From Verrucomicrobiia bacterium (GTDB lineage Bacteria > Verrucomicrobiota > Verrucomicrobiia > Limisphaerales > UBA9464): 64,000 bases of DNA. The position numbers and the translations under genes are program-made. The stretch's first letter is position 1. Each line of letters starts with the position of its first letter. Under the pieces are notes generated by a model. It was not told the DNA's origin. It made no database searches and saw only the letters and a program-made list of their open reading frames with translations. Of this stretch, positions 10,001-19,177 are shown one piece after another. The stretch spans positions 51,211 to 115,210 of the forward strand of contig JAHCBB010000006.1 of the NCBI GenBank assembly GCA_019634635.1. The letters are read 5' to 3'.

Positions 10001-10126
10001 GAGGATGGGTTCGACGTGCTTCCCGAAGTCCACCGGTTCCGCGGCCTGCGCGGCCTGCGCGGCGCCGGAAAGGACCAGGAGCAGGCTGCAAAGGCATGAG
10101 GGCAACTGGATGAGGGGACGCTTCAT
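7037..10126 (-). CDS. PSCyt1-DUF1549-DUF1553 protein (PSD1 type), putative secreted haem protein
   Basis: A 1029-residue exported protein. A signal peptide ([19 protein letters not shown]) precedes a planctomycete cytochrome c domain with CSECH at residues 46-50. DUF1549 follows at about 155-355 and contains [21 protein letters not shown] and a second haem-type motif [13 protein letters not shown] at 336-348. A coiled-coil segment and a beta-rich insert (about 440-640, with [17 protein letters not shown]) come next, then C-terminal DUF1553 with [23 protein letters not shown] and [10 protein letters not shown]. The frame is open to 10291, but that would overlap ruvB; ATG 10126 starts just before the signal peptide (ATG 10138 is an alternative). 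It is coupled to the DUF1501 gene downstream. Function is unproven; an oxidoreductase or polymer-attack role is inferred from the haem motifs. Confidence 0.88.
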   Translation of the reverse strand: MKRPLIQLPSCLCSLLLVLSGAAQAAQAAEPVDFGKHVEPILIRRCSECHGPDQQKSGLRLDSRGAALKSGKSGRLAVVPGEPESSEMLRRVTSTDPDEVMPTKGPPLTPEEVAVLRQWVAQGAEWPEMDPRSHWAFQPVTRPAPPAMEAEPWVRNDVDRFIRTRLHQERLAPQPEADRPTLLRRLSLDLTGLPPTWPEVEAFVNDASPDAYERQVDRLLSSPHYGEHMARGWLDLARYADSNGYQVDLARSIWPYREWVIRAFNRNQPFDQFTIEQLAGDLLPHATLEQRIATGFNRNTKVNDEGGGDEEEYRTKAVKDRVATLGTTWLGLTLMCAECHTHKYDPISHDEYYRLYAFFNSTADAGNYSLAPTVDVPPPNLTRPLEDLRRRIATTRDALAAAEAALPGRQAGWERRLAAGGPVWEPLTLTNIVSSGGSGYTNLPDGSVLAVGVNPIYDTITAEAGTDRTGITAVLLEVLPDPSLPKNGPGRWGQTGNFILDEFSLDAGPISDPAAGLTPLMFSGAEADWEQQYYRAEHAVDRNPKTGWAIGPRFGQPHFLIATLDEPAGIEGGTRLRFRFEHYHGNSHTVGRFRISVTRDPDPVRRWPVDPGIAALASIPADHRTAEQQRQLAAAHRDGSPEIRTLERELFRLNQREAELASRKYTTPVMQERAEPRETYVHVRGNFLEKGRTVTPGVLEILPALPKSQPVNRLALARWLVDPAHPLTARVTVNRYWERLFGTGLVKTSDDFGRQGEPPTHPDLLDFLATEFIRSGWNVKAMQKLLVMSATYRQDAATDALRLDQDFYNRLLSRGPRFRMDAEMIRDQALAASGLLVPDLGGPSVYPVQIPNLWKEIGFLRPEIGMDEWPQSEGPDLHRRSIYTFWRRVCTYPTYATFDAPSRDVCVSRRPRTNTPLQALAGLNDPVFLEAARVFAQRILTEGGPDPEAQLLFAFRTGLCRNPTPAERDRLLRLLRQQLDSYTREPADAAALIRIGSAPCPDSLDPRAVAAWMIVANVLLNLDELLTKG

Positions 10127-10232
10127 CGGGACGAGCATTCGTGGGATTGGCCTCGGATCAAGGTGCGCTTCAAAGGACGCCAAGTCACCCGGAATTGGCC
10201 CGGGGTTGGACGTCTCGCGCCGGTTGCGCGAT

Positions 10233-11267
10233 TCATCGGGCATCGGGTTGCAGGAGATCCGGTTGGCGCGCGCCAAGGGGGCGGAGGCCAAGGCGCTGGT
10301 AGGCGAGTTCCGTGACCATGCGCCCCTGAGGAGTGCGGTGAAGGTAGCCTTCGAGGATGAGGTAGGGCTCGTAGACCTCCTCCAGGGTGTTGGCCTCCTC
10401 GCCGACGGCGACTGCGAGCGACGACACCCCGACCGGTCCGCCGCCGAACTTCAGAATCGCAGTCTCGAGGATCCGCTTGTCCATCTCGTCGAGGCCGTGG
10501 CTGTCAATCTCGAGCATGGCCAGTGCCCGGTCGGCCAGTTCGCGGGTAATCCGGCCATCGCCGCGCACCTGGGCGAAGTCCCGGACCCGTCGCAGCAGGT
10601 TGTTGGCGATGCGGGGGGTGCCACGGCTGCGCCGGGCGATCTCCAAGGCTCCGTGGGGATCCGTTTCGACCCCAAGCAATCCGGACGCCCGGCCAAGAAT
10701 GACCTGCAGCTGCTCCGCCGGATAATAGTCGAGCCGCTCGCGGATCGCGAACCGCGTCAGCAGCGGCGCGCTGAGCAGGCCGGCGCGGGTGGTGGCGCCA
10801 ATCAGCGTGAAGCGCGGCAGGTTGAGCCGAACGCTCCGGGCGTTTGGCCCCTGGTCAATGATGATGTCCAGCTTGAAGTCCTCCATCGCCGGGTAGAGGT
10901 ATTCCTCAATCGTCCGCTGCAGCCGGTGGATCTCGTCAATGAACAGCACGTCGCCTTCCTCAAGGTTGGTCAGCAACCCGGCGAGGTCGGCCGCCTTATC
11001 GAGCGTGGGGCCGCTGGTGGTCCGCAGGGTGGCACCCATGGCGTTCGCAAGGATGTGGGCCAGCGTGGTCTTGCCGAGACCTGGAGGGCCGCTCAACAAA
11101 ACGTGGTCCAGCGGCTCCCGCCGCCGCCGCGCCGCTTCGACACCGATCTCCAGGCGTTCCCGTGTTTTGGCCTGGCCGGTGAATTCCGAGAATCCCGCCG
11201 GGCGGAGCGTGGTCTCCACCGCGGCGTCCGGTTGCTGGAGCACTTCGTTGATCAACCGTTCAGCCAT
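10233..11267 (-). CDS. ruvB: Holliday junction branch migration ATPase RuvB
   Basis: RuvB is the hexameric AAA+ motor that with RuvA drives branch migration of Holliday junctions during recombinational repair. The 344-residue product has the N-terminal RuvB signature ([12 protein letters not shown]), Walker [10 protein letters not shown] at 60-68, Walker B/sensor region LFIDEIHRL, the [16 protein letters not shown] segment with the arginine finger region, and the C-terminal winged helix ([28 protein letters not shown]). Length matches the family. ruvA and ruvC are not in this window, so the gene is not in a ruvABC operon here. It lies between the subtilase gene and the PSD1 gene on the same strand. 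Confidence 0.97.
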   Translation of the reverse strand: MAERLINEVLQQPDAAVETTLRPAGFSEFTGQAKTRERLEIGVEAARRRREPLDHVLLSGPPGLGKTTLAHILANAMGATLRTTSGPTLDKAADLAGLLTNLEEGDVLFIDEIHRLQRTIEEYLYPAMEDFKLDIIIDQGPNARSVRLNLPRFTLIGATTRAGLLSAPLLTRFAIRERLDYYPAEQLQVILGRASGLLGVETDPHGALEIARRSRGTPRIANNLLRRVRDFAQVRGDGRITRELADRALAMLEIDSHGLDEMDKRILETAILKFGGGPVGVSSLAVAVGEEANTLEEVYEPYLILEGYLHRTPQGRMVTELAYQRLGLRPLGARQPDLLQPDAR

Positions 11268-11336
11268 TCCGGAGAACCTTGGGATGCACCGCGCTTTGAA
11301 GGAAGCGGGAACCGGAGCCCGGTTTGGACTCCGGAA

Positions 11337-14300
11337 CTATTCGGCGACCACCCGGTAATAGACCACCCCGGAATCCGGAGGCATTCCGGGATCCTCGAAC
11401 TCGAGGAAGCCTGGGACCGTCGGGATTTCCCGGTGCAGGGTCTCGAAGGGGCCCTCCAGGCGGAGCGCGCGCTCCAGACGACAGGGGCGCCCGGTTGGCG
11501 CACTCCACCGCAACGTGAGCGTCCCGTCATCCGGGGGCGACAGCCGGATTTCCGCCGGGTGACTTCCCGCAAGGTATTCCGACAGGTTCGCGATGCCGTC
11601 CTGATCCTCATCGCCGTCGGCCGTGGCTTCCAGGTCCCCAAACCATTCCAGTTCCCAGAGGTCCGGCAGGCCGTCACCGTCGGTGTCGGGATCGTCCAGA
11701 TCGAGCGTCACTCGTTCCACCGGATCCGATCCGTCCGCGTGTTGATGGAGCACCAAGACCTCCAAAGGCCGCTCGCGGCCGTATCCCTGATGCCGGGCCT
11801 CATCCGGGAACGCGACGACACGCAGATCGCGCCCGGCGTCGAAAAACGGGGTGCCCAGCAGCCCATCGGCCGTGGCATCCAACACCGGATGCGCGAAGTC
11901 GTGGTCCACCCATGGCGTTTCGGTTCGCACGCCGTCGGAACGGCTGGTCGCGATGGCCCGATACCGGAACCGGGTGTGGTCGGTGCCAAGCTCCAGGGCG
12001 CTGATGGGGGCGGAGAGCAAGGCGACGCGGTTTCCGAAGGGCGCGGTGTCGCGGAATTCAGGGTCGAGCAGATTCAGAAGGTCGCCCGGGGCGAGGACCG
12101 TCCCGGTCCGCGAGGCATCCAGCACGAGGGTCATCAGCGCGTCGTTGGCGAATCGGGGCTCGAGGCTTTGAGCCAGCAGATTGCCGCCGCTGGCATTCAG
12201 CAGCACGAAATTCGCGAGGCCGTCGTCATCGGTGTCCACTTCCACCTCCAGGCTCAGCAGGTGGTGCTGCGGGGTGAGCCACGGCCCCTCCGTCGCGATT
12301 CCGAACATCAGCCGTGCCCCGTCGGGATGGACGGCGGTCCGGAAGTCCGAGGCGACGCCCACGGCCTTGAGATGGCCCGGGGAATCCGGTCCGGGCATGC
12401 TGTGAAATCCGGGGCGCAGCACCGAAACCAGCGGACGCGGATGGGCGGACGCGCCGCGGGTGGCGAGGGGGACGGTCACGGCGGCGGTGGGTGGCAGTCC
12501 CACCGTTCGGGTCGTGGAACGGTGGGAGGCGGTGGCCTGGACCATTACGTGCCATGGAATCCGAAGAATTCCGTTGCCCGTGTCCAGTTCGACGCGACCT
12601 CCGGCTTCACCGCAAACCAGGCGCGGCCGGCCCCCGACGAGCAGGGGACCGGATGGATCCAGCGGCGGGGGCAGGTCCTGTGGAACGACGTCGAGGCGCA
12701 TCGTCACCATCCGCGACTCCTGCGGTCCAAGTTCAAGCGACTTCGTCAGGGGAACGAGCGCAATACCGGGGGTGTGGAAATCCTGCGTGACGGCAACCCT
12801 GATGGAGACCGTGTCCGGACCCCGATGGACCACCCGCAGTTCGCGGATCTGGGAATCGGGCTGGGACACCCGCAGTGAACCGAAGGTCATCGCGACCTCT
12901 CCCCCCGAAGACTCCGTCGTGACGGTCAGCAGCGTTTCGAGTGCGGGCACCACCTGGACCCGGCCGGCGCCGATTCTCGTCACCGGGTAGGGAGATCCCC
13001 CGGGCAGTCCGATGGGAAGGGCCGTGTTCATCAGGGCGGCCTTGATGTCCTCGGCAGACCAGTCCGGATGCCGTCCCCGAAGCAGGGCGGCGCTGCCGGC
13101 CACGTGCGGGGCGGCCATCGAAGTCCCGGACAAGCTGGTCCGGTCCGAACCGCTGCCCGCCCTGGCTGAAAGGATGCCGGTTCCCGGGGCTGCAAGATCA
13201 GGCTTCAGCCGGGCATCCACGGAACTGGGGCCACGGGAGGAAGTTTCGCTCAGCTGGTCCGCAAGGTCCGGCCGGGTCATCGCGTCGAAGGCGGCGAGGG
13301 TCAGGATCACCCCTTCGGCGAGCGCGTCCCGCAGCCGGTCGCCGTCCTCACGCGAAATCATCACGGCGGGGATGCGGATGTCGGTCGTGTCGCCCTGGCC
13401 GCCCATTTCGAAGGGCGGCCCGTCCACGTTGTTGATGACGACCGCACCCCGGGCGCCGGCGGCCTCGGCCCTTCGAATCTTGTCCACGAAGAAGCAACCG
13501 CCGCGGTCCATCAGCGCGATCCGGCCGTCGAGGGCTCCGGCGTTGTCGAGCGGTTCGCAGGCGATCGAAGGTTCGGCGAGGGCGACCGGGGCGGTGACAG
13601 GTTCCAGCGACGCAAGAGGCGGGGTGAACCGGGCCTCCACGGCGGAATACTCCCCGGCCACTTCCGGTGGGGCGCTGACGCGGACGCCGATGAAGGAGGC
13701 TCCGTCATCAATGGAATTGGCCACGGTGATGGCCCGGGAGGCGATGCCCGGCGATCCGCAGATGAACCGTGTGTTGCCGTCGTTCCCGGCTGCAACGACC
13801 ACCACCACCCCAAGCTGGCTGAGCCGGTTGACCGCCTCGATTTCCGGTGCCGAGGCATCTCCATCCCCAAAAGCGGCCCCGAGCGACAGATTGACGACGT
13901 CCATCCGGTCGTCGAACCGCCCGTCCTGATTCGGGTCCAGGGTCCGTTCAAGGGCCTGGACAAGGATTGCGAACGCGGTGGTACCACCCTTTCCGAAGAC
14001 CTTGTAGGCGTGAAGTTCGGCTTCGGGAGCCACTCCGGGACCCATTGAAAATGCGGTGAGGTCGAGATCAGCCGTGTAGGGTCCGCCATAGGCCGCGCCC
14101 CCGGCCAACACACCCACGCCGGCCGCGATGGCCGCCACGTGAGTGCCGTGCCCGTTGGCTGCCGGATCCAAGGGATCGGGGTCCGGTTGGGGAATCGTGG
14201 ATCCATGCACCCCGCCGCTGTCGTAGTCGTCCCCAACAAAATCGTGACCGCCGGAGACCTTTGCGGTCGGAAATGTTCCCGGCTCGATCCGTGTGGGATC

Positions 14301-14834
14301 GTTGTTGGTGTAGGCGTCGGGATCGCCGGCGCCGCCGAATGCCGCGTGGAGGTAGTCAATGCCGCTGTCCACGATGCCAATGCGGACGCCGCGTCCGGTG
14401 CTCCCGGCCGTGCCAGATCCCCAGACCTGGCGCGCCCCAATGAACGGAAGGCTGGTGTTCAATGCCGGCCGGAATTGACGTTCGCGGCTGACGGATCGGA
14501 TGCCCGGAAGCTTCCGGAGCGCCTCGAGGCGCCCGGGAGGGATGCGCACCACCAGGGCGTTCAACAGGGTGTCAAAGCGGTCCGTTACCGTGCCCCCCAG
14601 TTGCTCCACCGCCGCCGCGACGGCATCCTGCCGCCCCTTGAGCCGTGCCCGCTGCTCCTCGGGGGTTCCCGTGGCGACCGCCCGGCCCAGTCTTCCCACC
14701 ACTGTCGCCGCCAGCGGCGGATCCTGCAGGAGCAACACCCAGGACTCCTCGACGACGGGAACGTCCGGGGCGGCCCCAAGCCTTCCGAACGCCGTCAGGA
14801 CAGCCGCCAACCCAATCCATGCCCATCGCTTCAT
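11337..14834 (-). CDS. Secreted subtilisin-like serine protease (S8) with PA insert and calcium-type C-terminal repeat
   Basis: A 1165-residue exported protease. A signal peptide (IGLAAVLTAFGRLGAA) is followed by an I9-type inhibitor propeptide (about 28-122). The S8 catalytic triad is intact: Asp156 in GIVDSGIDY, His232 in NGHGTHVAAIAAG, Ser572 in LSGTSMAAPHVAG, with the oxyanion Asn351 in VAAGND. A PA domain (about 420-510) is inserted before the serine motif and may control substrate access. The long C-terminal half is beta-rich and ends with a thrombospondin type 3-like acidic repeat (DTDGDGLPDLWELEWFG, DEDQDGIANLSEYLAG), probably calcium-binding. No PEP-CTERM sorting tail is present: the end is VVYYRVVAE. 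Start ATG 14834 places the signal peptide at residue 1. It probably degrades extracellular protein. Confidence 0.93.
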   Translation of the reverse strand: MKRWAWIGLAAVLTAFGRLGAAPDVPVVEESWVLLLQDPPLAATVVGRLGRAVATGTPEEQRARLKGRQDAVAAAVEQLGGTVTDRFDTLLNALVVRIPPGRLEALRKLPGIRSVSRERQFRPALNTSLPFIGARQVWGSGTAGSTGRGVRIGIVDSGIDYLHAAFGGAGDPDAYTNNDPTRIEPGTFPTAKVSGGHDFVGDDYDSGGVHGSTIPQPDPDPLDPAANGHGTHVAAIAAGVGVLAGGAAYGGPYTADLDLTAFSMGPGVAPEAELHAYKVFGKGGTTAFAILVQALERTLDPNQDGRFDDRMDVVNLSLGAAFGDGDASAPEIEAVNRLSQLGVVVVVAAGNDGNTRFICGSPGIASRAITVANSIDDGASFIGVRVSAPPEVAGEYSAVEARFTPPLASLEPVTAPVALAEPSIACEPLDNAGALDGRIALMDRGGCFFVDKIRRAEAAGARGAVVINNVDGPPFEMGGQGDTTDIRIPAVMISREDGDRLRDALAEGVILTLAAFDAMTRPDLADQLSETSSRGPSSVDARLKPDLAAPGTGILSARAGSGSDRTSLSGTSMAAPHVAGSAALLRGRHPDWSAEDIKAALMNTALPIGLPGGSPYPVTRIGAGRVQVVPALETLLTVTTESSGGEVAMTFGSLRVSQPDSQIRELRVVHRGPDTVSIRVAVTQDFHTPGIALVPLTKSLELGPQESRMVTMRLDVVPQDLPPPLDPSGPLLVGGRPRLVCGEAGGRVELDTGNGILRIPWHVMVQATASHRSTTRTVGLPPTAAVTVPLATRGASAHPRPLVSVLRPGFHSMPGPDSPGHLKAVGVASDFRTAVHPDGARLMFGIATEGPWLTPQHHLLSLEVEVDTDDDGLANFVLLNASGGNLLAQSLEPRFANDALMTLVLDASRTGTVLAPGDLLNLLDPEFRDTAPFGNRVALLSAPISALELGTDHTRFRYRAIATSRSDGVRTETPWVDHDFAHPVLDATADGLLGTPFFDAGRDLRVVAFPDEARHQGYGRERPLEVLVLHQHADGSDPVERVTLDLDDPDTDGDGLPDLWELEWFGDLEATADGDEDQDGIANLSEYLAGSHPAEIRLSPPDDGTLTLRWSAPTGRPCRLERALRLEGPFETLHREIPTVPGFLEFEDPGMPPDSGVVYYRVVAE

Positions 14835-14948
14835 CCGGATCCTTCGGCGAACCGCTCAGCCTGCCGATGAAGGCACCGTCATTCAAGTCACAGGCCTGCC
14901 ATTCTGGGGTGGTCCGGCACGATGCCGGGCGTTTCCAAGCCGGCTTCG

Positions 14949-16064
14949 TCAATCCAGCAGCACGTGGCAGTTGTAGCCGCCGGGATTCTTGACGAGGTAA
15001 CCTTGGTGGTGGTCCTCGGCGGGAAAAAAAACTCGGGCGGTGGTGATCTCGGTCACGATGGGCCGGCGGAAGCGTCCCGAGCTGTTGAACGTCGCCTTCA
15101 CGCGTTCCGCGGTCTCGCGCTGCGTCTCCGACGTGACAAAGATCGCCGAGCGGTACTGCGTGCCGACATCGTTGTGCTGGCGATTGAGGGTGGTCGGATC
15201 ATGCATGCGGAAAAAGTGGTCCAGCAGGGTTTCGTAGGTGACTTGATCCGGATCGAACGTAATTTCAATGGCTTCGGCATGCCCGGTCCGGCCGGAGCAG
15301 ACCTCCTGGTAGGTCGGATTTGCGGTGCTGCCGCCCGTGTACCCGACCCGCGTCCTGAGAACGCCGGGAACCTTCCGAAGGATTTCCTCCATGCCCCAGA
15401 AACAGCCGCCGGCGAGCACGGCGGTTTCCGGCGGCCGGGCCAAAGCGGCATCCGCGGCGGTTCCGGCCGTCACCAGGCCCGCCTGGACAAACGGTCCCAG
15501 CAGGTGGCCGTACCCTTCGGACGCCATCTGCTCAACCGGCACGAAGCGCAATGCGGCGGAATTGATGCAGTAGCGCAATCCCCCGGGACCCGGCCCGTCA
15601 TCGAAGACGTGCCCGAGGTGCGAGTCGGCCTGTTGCGATCGCACCTCGGTCCGCACCATGCCGTGCTCCCGGTCCTCGCGTTCGACGATCCCGGTGCCCG
15701 CGACCGGTCGGGTGAAGCTCGGCCAGCCTGTGCCGGAGTCGAACTTGTCCAGGGAACTGAAAAGGGCTTCGCCGGACACGACGTCCACGTAGATGCCCGG
15801 CCGCTTGTGATCCCAGTAGGCATTCCTGAAGGGGGGTTCGGTGCCACACTGTTGGGTGACGTAGAACTGCTCCGCGGTCAGCCGGCGGCGCAGGTCGGAG
15901 GCCTCGGGGGTTTGGGATTCGCTCATGGAGGGGGAGAGGGATGGGGACGGGGCGGGGGACATCCGGATGCGACTGGATCCCGAGCCGGGACGACTGGCGA
16001 CGATGATGAGGGTGAACACCACGGCCGCAGCGGCGACGCCAGCGAAAACGGATCGGGATCTCAT
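14949..16064 (-). CDS. Membrane-anchored methionine sulfoxide reductase MsrB-MsrA fusion
   Basis: Repairs both R- and S-methionine sulfoxide. The 371-residue protein starts with one hydrophobic helix ([19 protein letters not shown], residues 7-25) and a Pro/Ser linker, so the enzyme is likely tethered to the membrane or exported. MsrB occupies about 57-177 with [35 protein letters not shown] and catalytic Cys166 in RYCINSAAL; the four zinc cysteines of many MsrB proteins are missing, so this is the zinc-free type. MsrA occupies about 214-371 with catalytic Cys221 in [22 protein letters not shown] and a C-terminal Cys in [10 protein letters not shown]. The order MsrB then MsrA differs from PilB, where MsrA comes first. 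It is divergent from the cytochrome gene at 16337, with a 272 bp spacer. Confidence 0.93.
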   Translation of the reverse strand: MRSRSVFAGVAAAAVVFTLIIVASRPGSGSSRIRMSPAPSPSLSPSMSESQTPEASDLRRRLTAEQFYVTQQCGTEPPFRNAYWDHKRPGIYVDVVSGEALFSSLDKFDSGTGWPSFTRPVAGTGIVEREDREHGMVRTEVRSQQADSHLGHVFDDGPGPGGLRYCINSAALRFVPVEQMASEGYGHLLGPFVQAGLVTAGTAADAALARPPETAVLAGGCFWGMEEILRKVPGVLRTRVGYTGGSTANPTYQEVCSGRTGHAEAIEITFDPDQVTYETLLDHFFRMHDPTTLNRQHNDVGTQYRSAIFVTSETQRETAERVKATFNSSGRFRRPIVTEITTARVFFPAEDHHQGYLVKNPGGYNCHVLLD

Positions 16065-16336
16065 GACGGTTGCGGTCGGACCTTCGGCATCAAGGAAGCC
16101 GGGAACGCACCCGTGCGCAAGCCGGGGTTGCGCGGTCCGATGGGCGGGCTCCGGGGAATTCCCCGGATTGCCGTCGTGACGGAACCGCCCATCTGCCGGT
16201 CCGCGGAGCTGGAGACGGGCGTGTTCCGCCCGTCGGCGCGGTGCCCGGATGCCATTTCACCCCAAAGTTCCGGCGGTTCACCCCGGACCCGCTTGTCACT
16301 TTGCGGATTTGGGTGGTCTGCTTGCATCCGGTTGCC

Positions 16337-19177
16337 ATGAACACCCCCGGAGAAACCCCGGCCTCGGGACGCAAACGCTACGTCCGCGCCGTCGGACCGC
16401 GCCTGAGGATCCTGCTTCTGGGGATTTTCGGTCTGTTCGCGCTGCTTGGGGCCAATTCGGTCTATCTCAGCAGCATTACTCTCCTGAACTGGCTGGAGCG
16501 CGACCGCGGCGTCTCCTACGAGAACTACTTCTATCAGTTCCAATTTCTGGCCCACCTGGCGCTCGGACTCCTGATCGTCGTGCCGGTCATCGTCTTTGGT
16601 GTCCTCCATATTCGAAACGCCCACGACCGGCCGAATCGCCGGGCCGTCCGCGTCGGTTATGCCCTGTTCATTGCGGCCCTGGTGCTGTTGTTCAGCGGCG
16701 TGGCGCTCATGCGGATCGAGGGGTTCGAGTTGCGCGATCCCGGGCTGCGCTCGGTGAGCTATTGGGCCCATGTCATCACGCCGCTGCTGTGTGTCTGGCT
16801 GTACGTCCTGCACCGGCTTGCGGGGCCCCGTATCCGGTGGCGCGTGGGACTTGCCTGGGCTGGGGCCGTCGGGGTCGTGGTGGCGGGCATGGTGGCCCTG
16901 CACCGTCATGACCCGAGGCAATGGCACGTGAAGGCACCGCCCGAGGGGGAGCAATACTTCCATCCGTCCAGTGCGCGGACCGCCAGCGGCAACTTCATTC
17001 CGGCGGCGACGCTGATGAACAATGAGTACTGCCTGCAGTGCCATCCCGACTCGTACCAGTCGTGGTTTCACTCCGCCCATCACTTCAGCTCGTTCAACAA
17101 TCCCCTCTATCTCTTCTCGGTCAGCGAGACCCGGCAGGAGGCGTTGCAACGCGACGGCAGCGTGCAGGCCTCCCGCTGGTGCGCCGGCTGCCACGATCCC
17201 GTGCCGTTTTTCAGCGGGGCCTTCGACGATCCGAAGTTTGACATGACCAACCACCCGACGGCGCTGGCCGGCATCTCCTGCACGGTCTGCCACTCGATCG
17301 TCAGCCTGGAGGGCGCCCACAAGGGCCCGATCGGCAACGCCAACTTCACCATCGAGGAGCCGATCCACTACCCGTTCGCCTTCGAACCGACCAACTCCTT
17401 CCTGTTCTTTCTGAACAAGCAGCTTGTGAAGTCCAAGCCGGATTTCCACAAGCAGACGTTTCTCAAGCCGCTCCACCGCTCCGCCGAGTTCTGCGGCACC
17501 TGCCACAAGGTGGGCATCCCGTTTGCGGTCAATCACTACAAGGAGTTTCTGCGCGGCCAGAACCATTACGACACCTTCCTGCTGAGCGGTGTGTCCGGCG
17601 TCAGCGCCCGGAGTTTCTATTACCCGGAGAAGGCGCGGCTGAACTGCGCGGAATGCCACATGCCGCCCCAGCGGTCGGAGGAGTTCGGGGCCCGGGTGTT
17701 TGGAACCAATACCTACCGGGCCTTGCACGATCACCTGTTTGTGGGCGCGAACACCGGGCTTGCCGCTCTGCTCGACTCCCCCGAGACCGTCCGTCGCCAC
17801 CAGGAATTTCTGGAGGGCTGCATCCGGGTGGACCTCTTCGGGGTGAAGGAGGGGGGCACGATTGACGGGGCGCTGACCGCCCCGCTGCGGCCGCAGGTGC
17901 CGAAGCTGCGGCCCGGGCAGACCTACCTGCTCGAGGCCGTGGTCCGGACGCTGCAGCTGGGGCATCCGCTGACGCAGGGCACCGTGGATTCCAACGAGCT
18001 TTGGGCCGACGTGGCGGTCACCGCGGCCGACGGACGCGAACTGGGGCGCAGCGGGGCGCAGGGGCCGCACGGCGAGGTGGATCCCTGGGCGCATTTTCTC
18101 AATGTGTACCTGCTGGACCGCGACGGGAACCGGATAGACCGGCGAAACCCCCAGGACATTTTCACCCCGCTGTACAACAACCAGATTCCTCCCGGGGCCG
18201 CCGCGGTGCTGCACTACCGCTTCACGGTTCCCGAGGATCAGCGGACGCCGGTCACCGTGGACGTCCGGGTGCAGTACCGAAAGTTCGACACCATCTACAT
18301 GAATTACGTGTACGGCGCCGACTACCGGGCCGGAGCGCCGTTCCAAGTCACCAACACCCTGCCCATCACCACCCTGGCCTCCGACCGGATCACGTTTGAG
18401 ATCGAGGGCGGGCTCCCGGCGGAGGGATCGAATCCCGAGTCGAAAATTCCGGCCTGGCAGCGGTGGAACGATTATGGCATCGGACTCTTCCTCAAGGGGG
18501 AAAAGGGCAGCGAAAAGGGGGAGCTGGTTCAGGCGGCGCTGGCGTTTGCAGAGGTGGAGGCGCTGGGGCGTGCGGACGGCCCGCTGAACCTGGCGCGGGT
18601 GTACTTCAAGGAGGGCCGGCTGGGCGATGCGGTGGCCGCGCTGCAGCGGGCCAACGACGCCTCGCGGTTCGACCCGCCCGGCAACCGGTGGACCATTGCC
18701 TGGCTCAACGGACTGGTGAACAAGCAGAACGGACACCTCGACCAGGCCATTGCGGAGTTCACGAGCATCCTGGAGGACCGTTACCCCGAGCTGGAGCGGC
18801 GGGGTTTCGATTTCAGCCGGGATTACGAGGTGATCAACGAGCTGGGCCAGACCCTGTACGAGCGGGCCAAGCGGGAGCGGTCGGACAAGGAGCGTCAGCG
18901 CGGGTTCCTGCAGGCCGCCGTGGACCGGTTCGAGGCCACGCTCACCCTGGATCCGGAGAATGTCACCGCGCACCACAACCTCATGCTGCTGTACTCCCAG
19001 CTCGGAGACGCGGTGCGTGCCGCGGAGCACCGGGCGCTGCACGAGAAGTATCGTGTGGACGACAACGCCCGGGACCGGGCGGTCGCGGCGGCGCGGCTCC
19101 GCAACCCGGCGGCGGACCATGCCTCGCAGGCCATCGTCATCTACAACCTCCAACGCGACGCCCATGAATCCCGCTGA
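16337..19177 (+). CDS. Membrane pentahaem cytochrome c with putative b-type module and TPR tail
   Basis: A 946-residue protein in three parts. Residues 1-190 contain five predicted membrane helices (about 23-48, 68-92, 104-125, 140-162, 168-188); helices 2 and 4 carry histidines (His73/His91 and His145/His159) spaced as in b-type dihaem proteins. Residues 230-440 hold five CxxCH haem c motifs at 232, 282, 315, 386 and 437 and resemble cytochrome c554/NapC-like multihaem domains. A beta-rich middle is followed by TPR-like helices (about 730-940). The ATG at 16337 starts just before helix 1; the upstream extension of the frame is unlike protein. The stop lies inside the next gene (14 bp overlap), so the two are probably coupled. 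Inference: it passes electrons from the quinone pool to the periplasm. The electron acceptor is unknown. Confidence 0.82.
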   Translation: MNTPGETPASGRKRYVRAVGPRLRILLLGIFGLFALLGANSVYLSSITLLNWLERDRGVSYENYFYQFQFLAHLALGLLIVVPVIVFGVLHIRNAHDRPNRRAVRVGYALFIAALVLLFSGVALMRIEGFELRDPGLRSVSYWAHVITPLLCVWLYVLHRLAGPRIRWRVGLAWAGAVGVVVAGMVALHRHDPRQWHVKAPPEGEQYFHPSSARTASGNFIPAATLMNNEYCLQCHPDSYQSWFHSAHHFSSFNNPLYLFSVSETRQEALQRDGSVQASRWCAGCHDPVPFFSGAFDDPKFDMTNHPTALAGISCTVCHSIVSLEGAHKGPIGNANFTIEEPIHYPFAFEPTNSFLFFLNKQLVKSKPDFHKQTFLKPLHRSAEFCGTCHKVGIPFAVNHYKEFLRGQNHYDTFLLSGVSGVSARSFYYPEKARLNCAECHMPPQRSEEFGARVFGTNTYRALHDHLFVGANTGLAALLDSPETVRRHQEFLEGCIRVDLFGVKEGGTIDGALTAPLRPQVPKLRPGQTYLLEAVVRTLQLGHPLTQGTVDSNELWADVAVTAADGRELGRSGAQGPHGEVDPWAHFLNVYLLDRDGNRIDRRNPQDIFTPLYNNQIPPGAAAVLHYRFTVPEDQRTPVTVDVRVQYRKFDTIYMNYVYGADYRAGAPFQVTNTLPITTLASDRITFEIEGGLPAEGSNPESKIPAWQRWNDYGIGLFLKGEKGSEKGELVQAALAFAEVEALGRADGPLNLARVYFKEGRLGDAVAALQRANDASRFDPPGNRWTIAWLNGLVNKQNGHLDQAIAEFTSILEDRYPELERRGFDFSRDYEVINELGQTLYERAKRERSDKERQRGFLQAAVDRFEATLTLDPENVTAHHNLMLLYSQLGDAVRAAEHRALHEKYRVDDNARDRAVAAARLRNPAADHASQAIVIYNLQRDAHESR

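Noticed and set aside
9642..12878. 1078-codon plus-strand open frame across the PSD1, ruvB and subtilase genes
   Set aside because: It crosses three well-supported minus-strand genes and has no recognisable domain; a GC-rich artefact.
11337..14834. PEP-CTERM sorting signal on the subtilase, given the exosortase context
   Set aside because: The C-terminus lacks a Pro-Glu-Pro motif, a terminal membrane helix and a basic tail.
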